Shown here one piece after another: positions 1-5,803 of a DNA stretch of 35,116 bases. The translations under genes were made by a program, and so were the position numbers. How positions within the stretch are numbered: position 1 is the stretch's first letter; each line of letters opens with the position of its first letter. This DNA is from Oscillospiraceae bacterium (GTDB lineage Bacteria > Bacillota > Clostridia > Oscillospirales > Oscillospiraceae): positions 1-35,116 of the forward strand of contig JAFXUU010000093.1 in NCBI GenBank assembly GCA_017524845.1, given 5' to 3'. A model generated the notes under the pieces. It ran no database searches. It had not been told where the DNA came from and worked only from the letters and a program-made list of their open reading frames with translations.

Positions 1-151
1 CCGCGCGGGGAGGGACCGCTCCCGCTCGTCCCTGCCCTGCTGCCGGGCCTGATTTCAATCCACCCTCCCCGCGCGGGGAGGGACCTGCCCGCCGTGCCCA
101 TGCGGTGAAACGCTGCAGATTTCAATCCACCCTCCCCGCGCGGGGAGGGAC
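1..151 (-). CRISPR. Type I-C CRISPR array, leader-proximal end, cut by window edge
   Basis: Two complete 33-base repeats (52-84 and 119-151) and the last 16 bases of a third (1-16) are identical over their visible lengths. Spacers lie at 17-51 (35 bases) and 85-118 (34 bases). Read on the minus strand the repeat has a GT start, an 8-bp stem CCCTCCCC/GGGGAGGG around a GCGC loop, and ends in TGGATTGAAAT. This is the standard I-C layout: Cas5c cuts at the 3' base of the hairpin and leaves an 11-base 5' handle. The GGATTGAAAT tail sets the orientation: transcription runs right to left, continuing the cas operon direction, so 85-118 is the newest spacer. The array continues beyond position 1. The origin of the spacers cannot be told from sequence alone. 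Confidence 0.98.
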
Positions 152-325
152 AGCAAAAATGCACAAGTTTACCCTGGCATTTTTGTCAACAAACGATAGT
201 TTTCGCCGATAACGCCAGCGTACGGGCTGTTTAACAGACCCGTGCAGCAAATACGGCGCTGTGTTTCCCGACGGTTTCCGGTGCGAACTCTTCCGCGTTT
301 TCGCGTCAGCTTTCCGTTCGCACCG
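152..325 (-). promoter_or_regulatory. CRISPR leader
   Basis: This 174-base non-coding stretch lies between the end of cas2 and the first repeat, on the leader side of the array. It is less GC-rich near the repeat, as leaders usually are. On the minus strand a TTGACA lies at 184-189, but the hexamer 17 bases downstream (TTGTGC) is a poor -10, so the promoter is only tentative. A perfect 9-bp inverted repeat, CAAAAATGC at 154-162 and GCATTTTTG at 177-185 with a 14-base loop, sits two bases from the first repeat. It could be a protein- or integrase-binding site for spacer acquisition; that role is inferred from position only. Confidence 0.75.
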
Positions 326-616
326 TCAAACCATCAGGACGCCTTCGGGATCATACGTCTCTCGGGTCCCAAAGTGCTCGATCCTGGTCTGGTATTTGTT
401 TCCCAAATAATAAAACCTCAGGCTGTCCGTGTTTTCATCCATCAGTCCCAGCAGCTTTGCCTGGAGCTGTTTGCACTGGGTAGGATCCAATACGCATTCA
501 AACACAGAATTCTGCACCCGCTGCCCATAATTGACGCAGGTCTTTGCGATCTGACGAAGCCTCTTTCGTCCTGCCGCCGTCTCCGTATTCACGTCATAGG
601 TGATCAGCACCATCAT
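326..616 (-). CDS. cas2: CRISPR-associated endoribonuclease/structural protein Cas2 (type I-C)
   Basis: This 96-residue protein has the ferredoxin-like Cas2 fold signature: an N-terminal beta strand MVLITYDV ending in the conserved Asp, then RLRQIAKTCVNYGQRVQNSVFEC, a core typical of I-C Cas2. Cas2 dimerises and bridges two Cas1 dimers to form the spacer-integration complex; nuclease activity is not needed for integration in studied systems. It is the last gene of the cas operon, starting 9 bases after the cas1 stop, with a GGCAGG-like ribosome site inside the spacer. Two ATG codons follow each other (616 and 613), so the start could be one residue shorter. Downstream is the leader and array. 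Length is normal for the family. Confidence 0.97.
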   Translation of the reverse strand: MMVLITYDVNTETAAGRKRLRQIAKTCVNYGQRVQNSVFECVLDPTQCKQLQAKLLGLMDENTDSLRFYYLGNKYQTRIEHFGTRETYDPEGVLMV

Positions 617-625
617 ATGCCTGCC

Positions 626-1657
626 TCATTTCCACAAAAAGGGCGGATAAGCGTCCATATCTCCGCGGATATAGCGGGCCAGCAGAAGAGCCTGCGCATA
701 CGGGACCATTCCCCAGGGCAGCTTCTCCTGCAGGAACGGATGGGTGAGCTGTTCCTGCTTTTTCTCCTGCCATGCCTTCAAAAAAGCCTTCCGCGCCCGA
801 TCCGTCAGCGTAACCGCACCGCTGCCGGAGAACTCAAAGTCAGAAGGCTCAACGATGCGGTTGTTCACCGCGGTCAGAACGAAGCGATCTGCCAGGCAGG
901 GTCTCAGTTCTTCCATCAGATCCAGCGCAAGAGATCTCCTGCCCGGCCGATCCCGATGAAGAAAGCCCACGTAAGGGTCCAGTCCAACGCTTTCCAGCGC
1001 AGACGCGCAATCGGAGGCGAGCAGCGAATAGGCAAAGGACAGCAGGGCATTGACGCGGTCCAAAGGCGGGCGGCGGTTCCTTCCGTGAAAAAAGAAATCC
1101 TCCCTGCTGCGAAGCAGCATATCGTCGAAAACGTCGAAATACGCCTTTGCGCCGACGCCCTCATATCCCCGAAGCGCTTCCGGATCGCTCTCCGCCGCGG
1201 TTTTCGGCAGCTGTTCCTTCAAAACCGAGATCGCCTCTCTGAACCGTCCTTCGTCTAGACGCTGCCCGTGGTCCCGCAAAGCGCGTTCGAGACTCCAGCG
1301 GGCATTGTACAGCTTTCCAAACACCATTTTCCCGGCGATCGCGCAGCTCCGCGCCGGATCGTCTGCGATCCGGTACTGTTCCCGCCGCAGCAGCACGTTT
1401 CCGCCCACGATCCCCGCCGTCCGCGCCAGGAATCTGCCCCGCGGCGTGCAAAAGACCATGTCGACGTCCCGCTCTGCGCAGGCGCCCATAAGTGCCGGCG
1501 ATGCTCCGGCATAAGAAAAGCTGACGATGCTCTGAAGCGTATGGAGCGGGTAGCGGGCCACGACCTGTTTATCCCGGTTTGCCAGCACGTTTTCCCCATC
1601 CAGGGACAAGTATACGTCTTCCGAAGTTACGAACAGTGTGTTGAGCAGCTTTTTCAT
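626..1657 (-). CDS. cas1: CRISPR-associated integrase Cas1 (type I-C)
   Basis: This 343-residue Cas1 catalyses insertion of new spacers at the leader-proximal repeat. Its beta-sandwich N-terminal domain is followed by the helical catalytic domain. The metal-binding residues are visible: Glu166 in RGYEGVGA, His234 in GFLHRDRPGR, and the acidic pair Asp246/Glu249 in LALDLMEELRP. All are intact, so the protein should be active. The ATG at 1657 overlaps the cas4 stop as ATGA, giving translational coupling. In I-C systems Cas4 and Cas1 work as a complex that trims and orients prespacers according to the PAM, which fits this gene order. Cas2 follows after 9 bases. Confidence 0.98.
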   Translation of the reverse strand: MKKLLNTLFVTSEDVYLSLDGENVLANRDKQVVARYPLHTLQSIVSFSYAGASPALMGACAERDVDMVFCTPRGRFLARTAGIVGGNVLLRREQYRIADDPARSCAIAGKMVFGKLYNARWSLERALRDHGQRLDEGRFREAISVLKEQLPKTAAESDPEALRGYEGVGAKAYFDVFDDMLLRSREDFFFHGRNRRPPLDRVNALLSFAYSLLASDCASALESVGLDPYVGFLHRDRPGRRSLALDLMEELRPCLADRFVLTAVNNRIVEPSDFEFSGSGAVTLTDRARKAFLKAWQEKKQEQLTHPFLQEKLPWGMVPYAQALLLARYIRGDMDAYPPFLWK

Positions 1658-2316
1658 CCGCTTTCCTCCAGCGCTGCCGCCAGATAGCCGGAGGCGCTCC
1701 GCGTCTTCATCAATCCGGGCAGACAGAGGGACTTCAGAGAGCAGGCGCCGCAGGATTTTGACGGTTTCACCTTCGGCGTATGCCCCCGCCTGTACAGCTC
1801 GTGCATTTCAGCCAGGTTTTCCCTGACCATGCGCCGCAGCTCGTCCGCAAACGGAACCGGCTCTCTCCTGCGCGGCTCCCCGTAGTAAAGCGCGCCTTCC
1901 GGAATGTCGCAGCACAGCATCTCCTCCAGGCACATGGCCTGGGCGCAAAGCTGAAGCCTGTCCGCGGGGTTTTCCTTGGGTCTGCCGCGTTTGTACTCCA
2001 CGGGGTAGGGCAGCCAGGTTCCGTCTGTTTCCGGCAGCGGGATCCCTTTCGGATGGGCGTGAAACTCCAGAACGTCGCATTTTCCCGTCACGCCCAGGGT
2101 GGGCGAGCTGATGCTGACGCTGCGCACGGTGATCACGTTCCCGCGCCGCTCCCGCAGCGAAGAATCATGCGCACGCGCGTGCATCAGCTCGCCCTCCGTC
2201 GTGCGGACATCCTCCGCCCACTGGTTTTCGATATGGATCAGCGCCCACTGCCTGCGGCAGAAGGCAAAATGCTGGAGCCCGGAGAGCTGGAGATAGTCGT
2301 CCTCTGCAAAGCTCAT
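1654..2316 (-). CDS. cas4: CRISPR-associated Cas4, RecB-like Fe-S nuclease
   Basis: This 220-residue Cas4 trims 3' overhangs of prespacers and helps select PAM-bearing DNA during acquisition. The four cysteines for the 4Fe-4S cluster are present: Cys20 in FAFCRRQW, and Cys189, Cys192 and Cys198 in CGACSLKSLC. The RecB-type nuclease core is visible as Asp81 (GKCDVLEF), Glu107 and Lys109 (YPVEYKRG), with Gln125 following in LQLCAQ. Nothing appears missing. The gene overlaps the end of cas7c by 4 bases and the start of cas1 by 4 bases, so it is co-translated within the operon. Function is assigned from family knowledge; the residues are seen directly. Confidence 0.97.
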   Translation of the reverse strand: MSFAEDDYLQLSGLQHFAFCRRQWALIHIENQWAEDVRTTEGELMHARAHDSSLRERRGNVITVRSVSISSPTLGVTGKCDVLEFHAHPKGIPLPETDGTWLPYPVEYKRGRPKENPADRLQLCAQAMCLEEMLCCDIPEGALYYGEPRRREPVPFADELRRMVRENLAEMHELYRRGHTPKVKPSKSCGACSLKSLCLPGLMKTRSASGYLAAALEESG

Positions 2317-3200
2317 GCCATGCGGGTACAGGTCACGCCCGCGGGAAGACGGCCTTCGTCCACGCTGACGGTATAATCTGCATACGTTCTGGGGGCGGCG
2401 ACGCCGTCCTTTTTCCCAACGCTGACCAGCTCGAACAGCTTGTGCGCCGGGGCGCTGCCCAGTTCTGAATCGTGCTTGAACACGATCAGTTCCCGCACGG
2501 CCATTTTCCCTCGGGCGGCGGCACGGTCATTTTCGAACATATTGAGGATCGCCTCCCATAGAAGCGCGAGATCGTCCTCGGAAAAGCCCGTGGTCTTTCT
2601 GGCGAGGTTGGCGGAGATATAGCCCTCGCAGCGGTAAAGCGCATAAGGCACGATATACTTGCGTCCCATTTCCGTGTCCTTCTTCTCCGCGTCCGCCTCC
2701 GTCGTGATGGCAGTGCGGGTGATGGTCACCTCCTGGGGCAGAATAGGGTCGATGCTGCGGGAAAAGCCGAGCTGCACGGGGCCGCGAACCTGTCCACAGT
2801 TCAGCGCACCTTTCATAAAGGTCGTCATCACCGCGCCGAAGGTACGGATGTCGAAATAGTTTTCGCACATAAAATCGCGGAGCTTCGCATCCAGATTATC
2901 GTCCTTTTTCTTGGCTTCCTTGAGCTTGTCGGCGTCCACGCCCACATACTCGCAGGCCTCTCTGTCGCTGCGGTTCAGGGGTACGCCGTCCTTGATATAG
3001 ATCCGATAGCCGGTGCTGTCCTCCTTCACAGTCTCCACATAGTTGCGGATCTTGCGTTTGAGACAGACGTCGGTCACCAGGCCGTAGCCGGATTCGGGGT
3101 CGATGCGGGGCATGTTGCCTGCGTCGGGATCGCCGTTGGGGTTTCCGTTTTCCACGTCGAAAAGAATGACAAATTCATAGCGGTTTTTGATGGGCTTCAT
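2313..3200 (-). CDS. cas7: Cascade backbone protein Cas7c (Csd2)
   Basis: This 295-residue protein belongs to the Csd2/Cas7 family, the RAMP-fold subunit that polymerises along the crRNA to form the I-C Cascade backbone (about seven copies in studied I-C complexes). The N-terminus NRYEFVILFDVENGNPNGDP is the family hallmark, and GAVMTTFMKGALNCGQVRGP and GFSRSIDPILP are typical internal motifs. Cas7-type backbones kink the guide so that every sixth base is flipped out, which matters for the guide-like RNA described at 5710-5803. It begins one base after the cas8c stop, with a GGAGG-type ribosome site inside the cas8c end, and overlaps cas4 by 4 bases. Confidence 0.97.
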   Translation of the reverse strand: MKPIKNRYEFVILFDVENGNPNGDPDAGNMPRIDPESGYGLVTDVCLKRKIRNYVETVKEDSTGYRIYIKDGVPLNRSDREACEYVGVDADKLKEAKKKDDNLDAKLRDFMCENYFDIRTFGAVMTTFMKGALNCGQVRGPVQLGFSRSIDPILPQEVTITRTAITTEADAEKKDTEMGRKYIVPYALYRCEGYISANLARKTTGFSEDDLALLWEAILNMFENDRAAARGKMAVRELIVFKHDSELGSAPAHKLFELVSVGKKDGVAAPRTYADYTVSVDEGRLPAGVTCTRMA

Positions 3201-3201
3201 T

Positions 3202-4920
3202 TCATTTCTCCTCCTTTTTCTCGTAGCGCTTCTGCGTCTGATGATAGTAGCCGAGGTTGAACGATCCCTGCTGCGGCAGGGTCAGCCGGGACGGGTATTC
3301 TTCTCCCAGCACGCCGGTCAGGGCCATGATCTGCTTCTCATACCAAATGCGGCTCCCTGCGTTCAGCTTCCGAAGATGCTTTTGGCAGAGGTTGTCCAGC
3401 AGCGGAAAGATCGTCGCCGGAGTGGAGGCAGCCGAATTGAAATATTTGTCCTTGATCGTTGTGTTTATGCCGGGATTTGCCGCCTCCTGCACCGCTTCAA
3501 AAATGGAAAAAAGTCGTCCCAGCGTATAAGCCGGATTGGTGCTTGCTTCGTTCAGTGCCACCGTCAATACCTCCTTCGGGCAGCCGTCATTGGTATTCTT
3601 CAAATAATACGCCTTGATGATCGCAGCTTTCCCGCGATTGACGTTCCGTTCCGAGCGGATGCGCAGCATGGTCTGCTCCAGCAACGCCGCCGGATAAAGC
3701 CCGCCGGTGAAGATCGCGCGGGCGACCGCGCCCGCCAGAAGCGGGCTGGCGCTCTTGTCGCGGGAGTTGGGGTTGACCGTCTCCCGCAGCATCGCCCACA
3801 GCGGGATCGTCGCAAAGTCGTCATATGCGGGACGGACGATCTCCATCCGTTCATGATGGGCATTCACGTTTTTCATCAGGTTCCCGAACGTATCCCGATA
3901 GAAAAAGCGGACGGAGAGCCTGGCGGCATTGGGAGACAGGCCCAGGATGTAAAATGGCCGCGCCGGATCCAGCTTCCGCTCCGGGACCGGCTTTCCCTGT
4001 GCCAGCTTCCGGACGGCGTCCCGAAGATCGGCTTCGCTGAGCTCGGCTTCCTGTTTTCCGAACAGGGCCGCGAAGGTCAGCGCCTGATACTGAGGTTCCC
4101 CGCCCTCTGCCCAGCAGACCACGGTGGTATCCCCGATCTTCTGCACGTTCTCCCGATCGGCCAACAGGTAATTCAATGCGGCGGTATAGGCAAAGGCGGC
4201 GTATTTCCCCACGGGGGCGTTGTAGCTCTGCTCCTGACCGTAGGAGCAAAAGGCCGGCGCATTGAAGGATACGATGGCCGCGCCGCTGGATTGAGCGCCG
4301 TCCACGCCTTTAATGGAAGGATGCACCTGCTCTATTACGGCCTCCTGCCCGGTGACGAGGCATTGCTGAAGTTGACCCTCCGCCCGATCATAGGCAGTCT
4401 GCCATGCCTGCCGGATCAGCTCATCCTCGTGAGCGAAAACCCCGTTCACGCGGAACAGGAGATTGCCTCCCGACGTTATTTCGTCAAAGCAGGCTTGCAG
4501 AGCGGGGTTTCCGGCGGCTTCGGCGGGCTTCCAGCGATCGAAAAAGCACATAAGGCTCTTTGCCGCGCGGCTGTTGCTCCCATCCAGCAGAGCATGATGG
4601 AAATCCCGGCAGGCTTCAAAACACCTGACGCTCCGTTCCGGTTTTCCTTTCGTATCGACGCCCAACAGGTAGCTGCTGTTGTCCCACAGAAAATTCGGGG
4701 CGATGCCGACCGTCCTCTTGACCGGCGCCGGAAGCGATATCCGCTGCGGCTGGGGCTTTTTCCCGCCGACCTCCTCCAGCAGGGGGATCACCTGCTCCAG
4801 CTCGCCGCTCGCATTGATGCACAGCGCATAGCTTACCTTTTGCTTTGCCCAGCCGGGCCGCGCGATCTTGTCCTGTTTTACCAGGTCCTCATAATACTGC
4901 GTCAGCGCCTGCAGAATCAT
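3202..4920 (-). CDS. cas8c: Cascade large subunit Cas8c (Csd1)
   Basis: This 572-residue protein matches Csd1/Cas8c in length, gene position and recognisable stretches such as MILQALTQYYEDL at the N-terminus and FYILGLSPNAARLSVRFFYR in the middle. Cas8c recognises the PAM, stabilises the R-loop and recruits Cas3. In I-C systems an internal start within cas8c yields the small Cas11c subunit from the C-terminal part; such an internal start is expected here, but I could not fix its position with confidence. The ATG at 4920 overlaps the cas5c stop by 4 bases. The C-terminal region (GFNLGYYHQTQ-like) has the usual ending of the family. Confidence 0.96.
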   Translation of the reverse strand: MILQALTQYYEDLVKQDKIARPGWAKQKVSYALCINASGELEQVIPLLEEVGGKKPQPQRISLPAPVKRTVGIAPNFLWDNSSYLLGVDTKGKPERSVRCFEACRDFHHALLDGSNSRAAKSLMCFFDRWKPAEAAGNPALQACFDEITSGGNLLFRVNGVFAHEDELIRQAWQTAYDRAEGQLQQCLVTGQEAVIEQVHPSIKGVDGAQSSGAAIVSFNAPAFCSYGQEQSYNAPVGKYAAFAYTAALNYLLADRENVQKIGDTTVVCWAEGGEPQYQALTFAALFGKQEAELSEADLRDAVRKLAQGKPVPERKLDPARPFYILGLSPNAARLSVRFFYRDTFGNLMKNVNAHHERMEIVRPAYDDFATIPLWAMLRETVNPNSRDKSASPLLAGAVARAIFTGGLYPAALLEQTMLRIRSERNVNRGKAAIIKAYYLKNTNDGCPKEVLTVALNEASTNPAYTLGRLFSIFEAVQEAANPGINTTIKDKYFNSAASTPATIFPLLDNLCQKHLRKLNAGSRIWYEKQIMALTGVLGEEYPSRLTLPQQGSFNLGYYHQTQKRYEKKEEK

Positions 4921-5579
4921 CCCTTCACCCCCTCTTTCCGCGGATCGGGCGCTTTGATAACGCCGTCCTGCATAACGGCGCGGAAGAAGATCGGCCGGAT
5001 ATCGGCGGGGTCGCTGTAATCCATATCCAGCAGCATCCAGCCCAGGTCCTTCTCCCCCTTCAGCTCGTCAGGACAGGGAGGTCGTTCTCCGCAGGGCCGA
5101 AAATGGGCAGGAAACTCTCTGGTCCCGAAACAGGGCTGATGATAAAACTGCCCTCTTTCGATGCGCCGCCGCGTCATCTCCTGAAACTTCCCGGCATTGT
5201 CGCCCGGCGCTGCCTTATCCGTCAGTTCGAAATGCGCGTCGATGATATAGCGGACGTCCTTCAGGATCATGGCCGCACGCTGCTGGATGCTGTCCGGCGT
5301 GGAAAGGTACAGTTCTCCAACGCCTTTCTCTATCACAGTTTTTACGTTGCGTGCGGAAATCACGTCCTTCACCTCATTTCGACGGACGTTGGTAAAGCGG
5401 ATGGGATTGCAAACCTGAATCCGGTCAATGACCCATCGCATCCCGGGATGCCAAAAAACCGCTTCGATCAGGCCACGGGCAGCGGAGGGCGTGATCACGT
5501 CGTAACTCACGCGTTCCACCTTCATCTCTGGCCGGGAAAAACACGCGTAGTCTCCCCAGACCTCCAACGCTATCGACAA
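4917..5579 (-). CDS. cas5c: Cas5c (Cas5d), pre-crRNA processing endoribonuclease of type I-C
   Basis: This 220-residue Cas5d protein replaces Cas6 in I-C systems: it cuts each repeat at the 3' base of its hairpin and stays bound to the 5' handle. The RAMP-like opening ALEVWGDYACFSRPE, the region TPSAARGLIEAVFWHP, and NPIRFTNVRRNEV are typical, and DAHFEL near residue 116 contains a His in the zone where the family's catalytic residues lie. The start codon is TTG at 5579, chosen because AAGGGGTG lies 7 bases upstream and the protein begins in register with the family. It is the first gene of the operon and has its own extended -10 promoter at 5626-5654. If the guide-like RNA in the upstream gap is processed, this enzyme would do it. 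Confidence 0.96.
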   Translation of the reverse strand: MSIALEVWGDYACFSRPEMKVERVSYDVITPSAARGLIEAVFWHPGMRWVIDRIQVCNPIRFTNVRRNEVKDVISARNVKTVIEKGVGELYLSTPDSIQQRAAMILKDVRYIIDAHFELTDKAAPGDNAGKFQEMTRRRIERGQFYHQPCFGTREFPAHFRPCGERPPCPDELKGEKDLGWMLLDMDYSDPADIRPIFFRAVMQDGVIKAPDPRKEGVKG

Positions 5580-5625
5580 GCCAAATCACCCCTTTCTCAT
5601 ATAGTCTCAAATTATTGATGGCTGA

Positions 5626-5654
5626 AGTATAACACGAGAATCACGCATCGTCTA
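5626..5654 (-). promoter_or_regulatory. Promoter of the cas5c-cas8c-cas7-cas4-cas1-cas2 operon
   Basis: On the minus strand the -10 box TATACT (5626-5631) is preceded by TGT, forming an extended -10. A -35 box TAGACG (5649-5654; four of six match TTGACA) lies 17 bases upstream. Transcription would start near 5619, giving about a 40-base leader before the TTG start at 5579. The -35 box sits one base from the TTT that flanks the 11-base guide match at 5659-5669, so Cascade bound there should block this promoter. Confidence 0.7.
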
Positions 5655-5655
5655 G

Positions 5656-5693
5656 TTTTAGAGTGTTATGTATGAAAAGATTTCTTGACAGGT
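5656..5693 (+). other. Predicted Cascade target (protospacer-like site) beside the cas5c promoter
   Basis: TAGAGTGTTAT at 5659-5669 is identical to the first 11 bases after the handle of the guide-like RNA (5744-5754). Beyond the seed, positions 14-17 and 19 also match, giving 16 of the first 19. Two of the three mismatches within those 19 fall at guide positions 12 and 18, bases that a Cas7 backbone flips out of pairing. TTT sits immediately 5' on the same strand, where a type I PAM belongs; TTC is the usual I-C PAM, so this is one base off. The interpretation is inferred; the repeat itself is seen directly. Confidence 0.7.
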
Positions 5694-5697
5694 GTGG

Positions 5698-5703
5698 TAT
5701 ACT
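5698..5703 (+). promoter_or_regulatory. Possible extended -10 promoter of the guide-like RNA
   Basis: TGG directly before TATACT (5698-5703) forms an extended -10 element on the plus strand, pointing away from cas5c. It resembles the TGTTATACT of the cas5c promoter. Transcription would start near 5710, just before the degenerate repeat. An alternative is the TTGACA at 5685-5690 as a -35 box, but the hexamer 17 bases on (TTGATA) is poor. Both versions lie partly inside or beside the predicted target site, so Cascade binding could repress this RNA too. Confidence 0.5.
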
Positions 5704-5709
5704 TGTTTT

Positions 5710-5803
5710 GATATCGTCAGGCATCATGTCTGTGGGTTGAAATTAGAGTGTTATCAATGATACTCCGGGTGGGGCAGGGACCGACGGTCCCTGCCCCACC
5801 GCT
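5710..5803 (+). ncRNA. CreR-like crRNA-type regulatory RNA (degenerate repeat plus spacer-like guide)
   Basis: Read on the plus strand, a 6-bp hairpin CAGGCA/TGTCTG (5718-5723 and 5727-5732, one G-U pair, loop TCA) is followed at once by TGGGTTGAAAT (5733-5743). The array repeat has the same plan: a hairpin followed by TGGATTGAAAT, so the 11-base handle differs at one base. The hairpin sequence itself has diverged while pairing is kept. After the handle, 5744 onward behaves as a guide whose first 11 bases match 5659-5669 beside the cas5c promoter. A 15-bp hairpin at 5768-5800 would end the RNA. CreR RNAs known from other cas loci are single degenerate repeats with partially matching spacers that let Cascade repress promoters. 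A decayed array remnant is the main alternative, but the seed match at a promoter argues against that. Confidence 0.72.
5768..5800. terminator. Strong hairpin between the guide-like RNA and cas3
   Basis: A perfect 15-bp stem GGTGGGGCAGGGACC/GGTCCCTGCCCCACC (5768-5782 and 5786-5800) encloses a 3-base loop. It lies 3 bases after the cas3 stop and at the 3' end of the predicted guide RNA, so it can serve both strands. Neither side has a long T run (GCTTTATA on the plus strand), so termination may be incomplete. The right arm begins GTCCCTGCCCC, one inserted base away from the first ten bases of the CRISPR repeat. Confidence 0.65.

Noticed and set aside
5641..5727. Minus-strand open frame of 28 codons (two ATG in a row) in the cas3-cas5c gap, considered as a CreT-like toxin
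   Set aside because: No ribosome site precedes it, it runs through the cas5c promoter region, and it has only one AGA codon, so there is no sign of the rare-codon toxin design.
5655..5754. The two 12-base copies of TTAGAGTGTTAT as a transcription factor direct repeat
   Set aside because: One copy begins exactly at the handle end of a CRISPR-like unit and the other has a PAM-like flank, so guide and target is the better reading, though a protein operator is not fully excluded.
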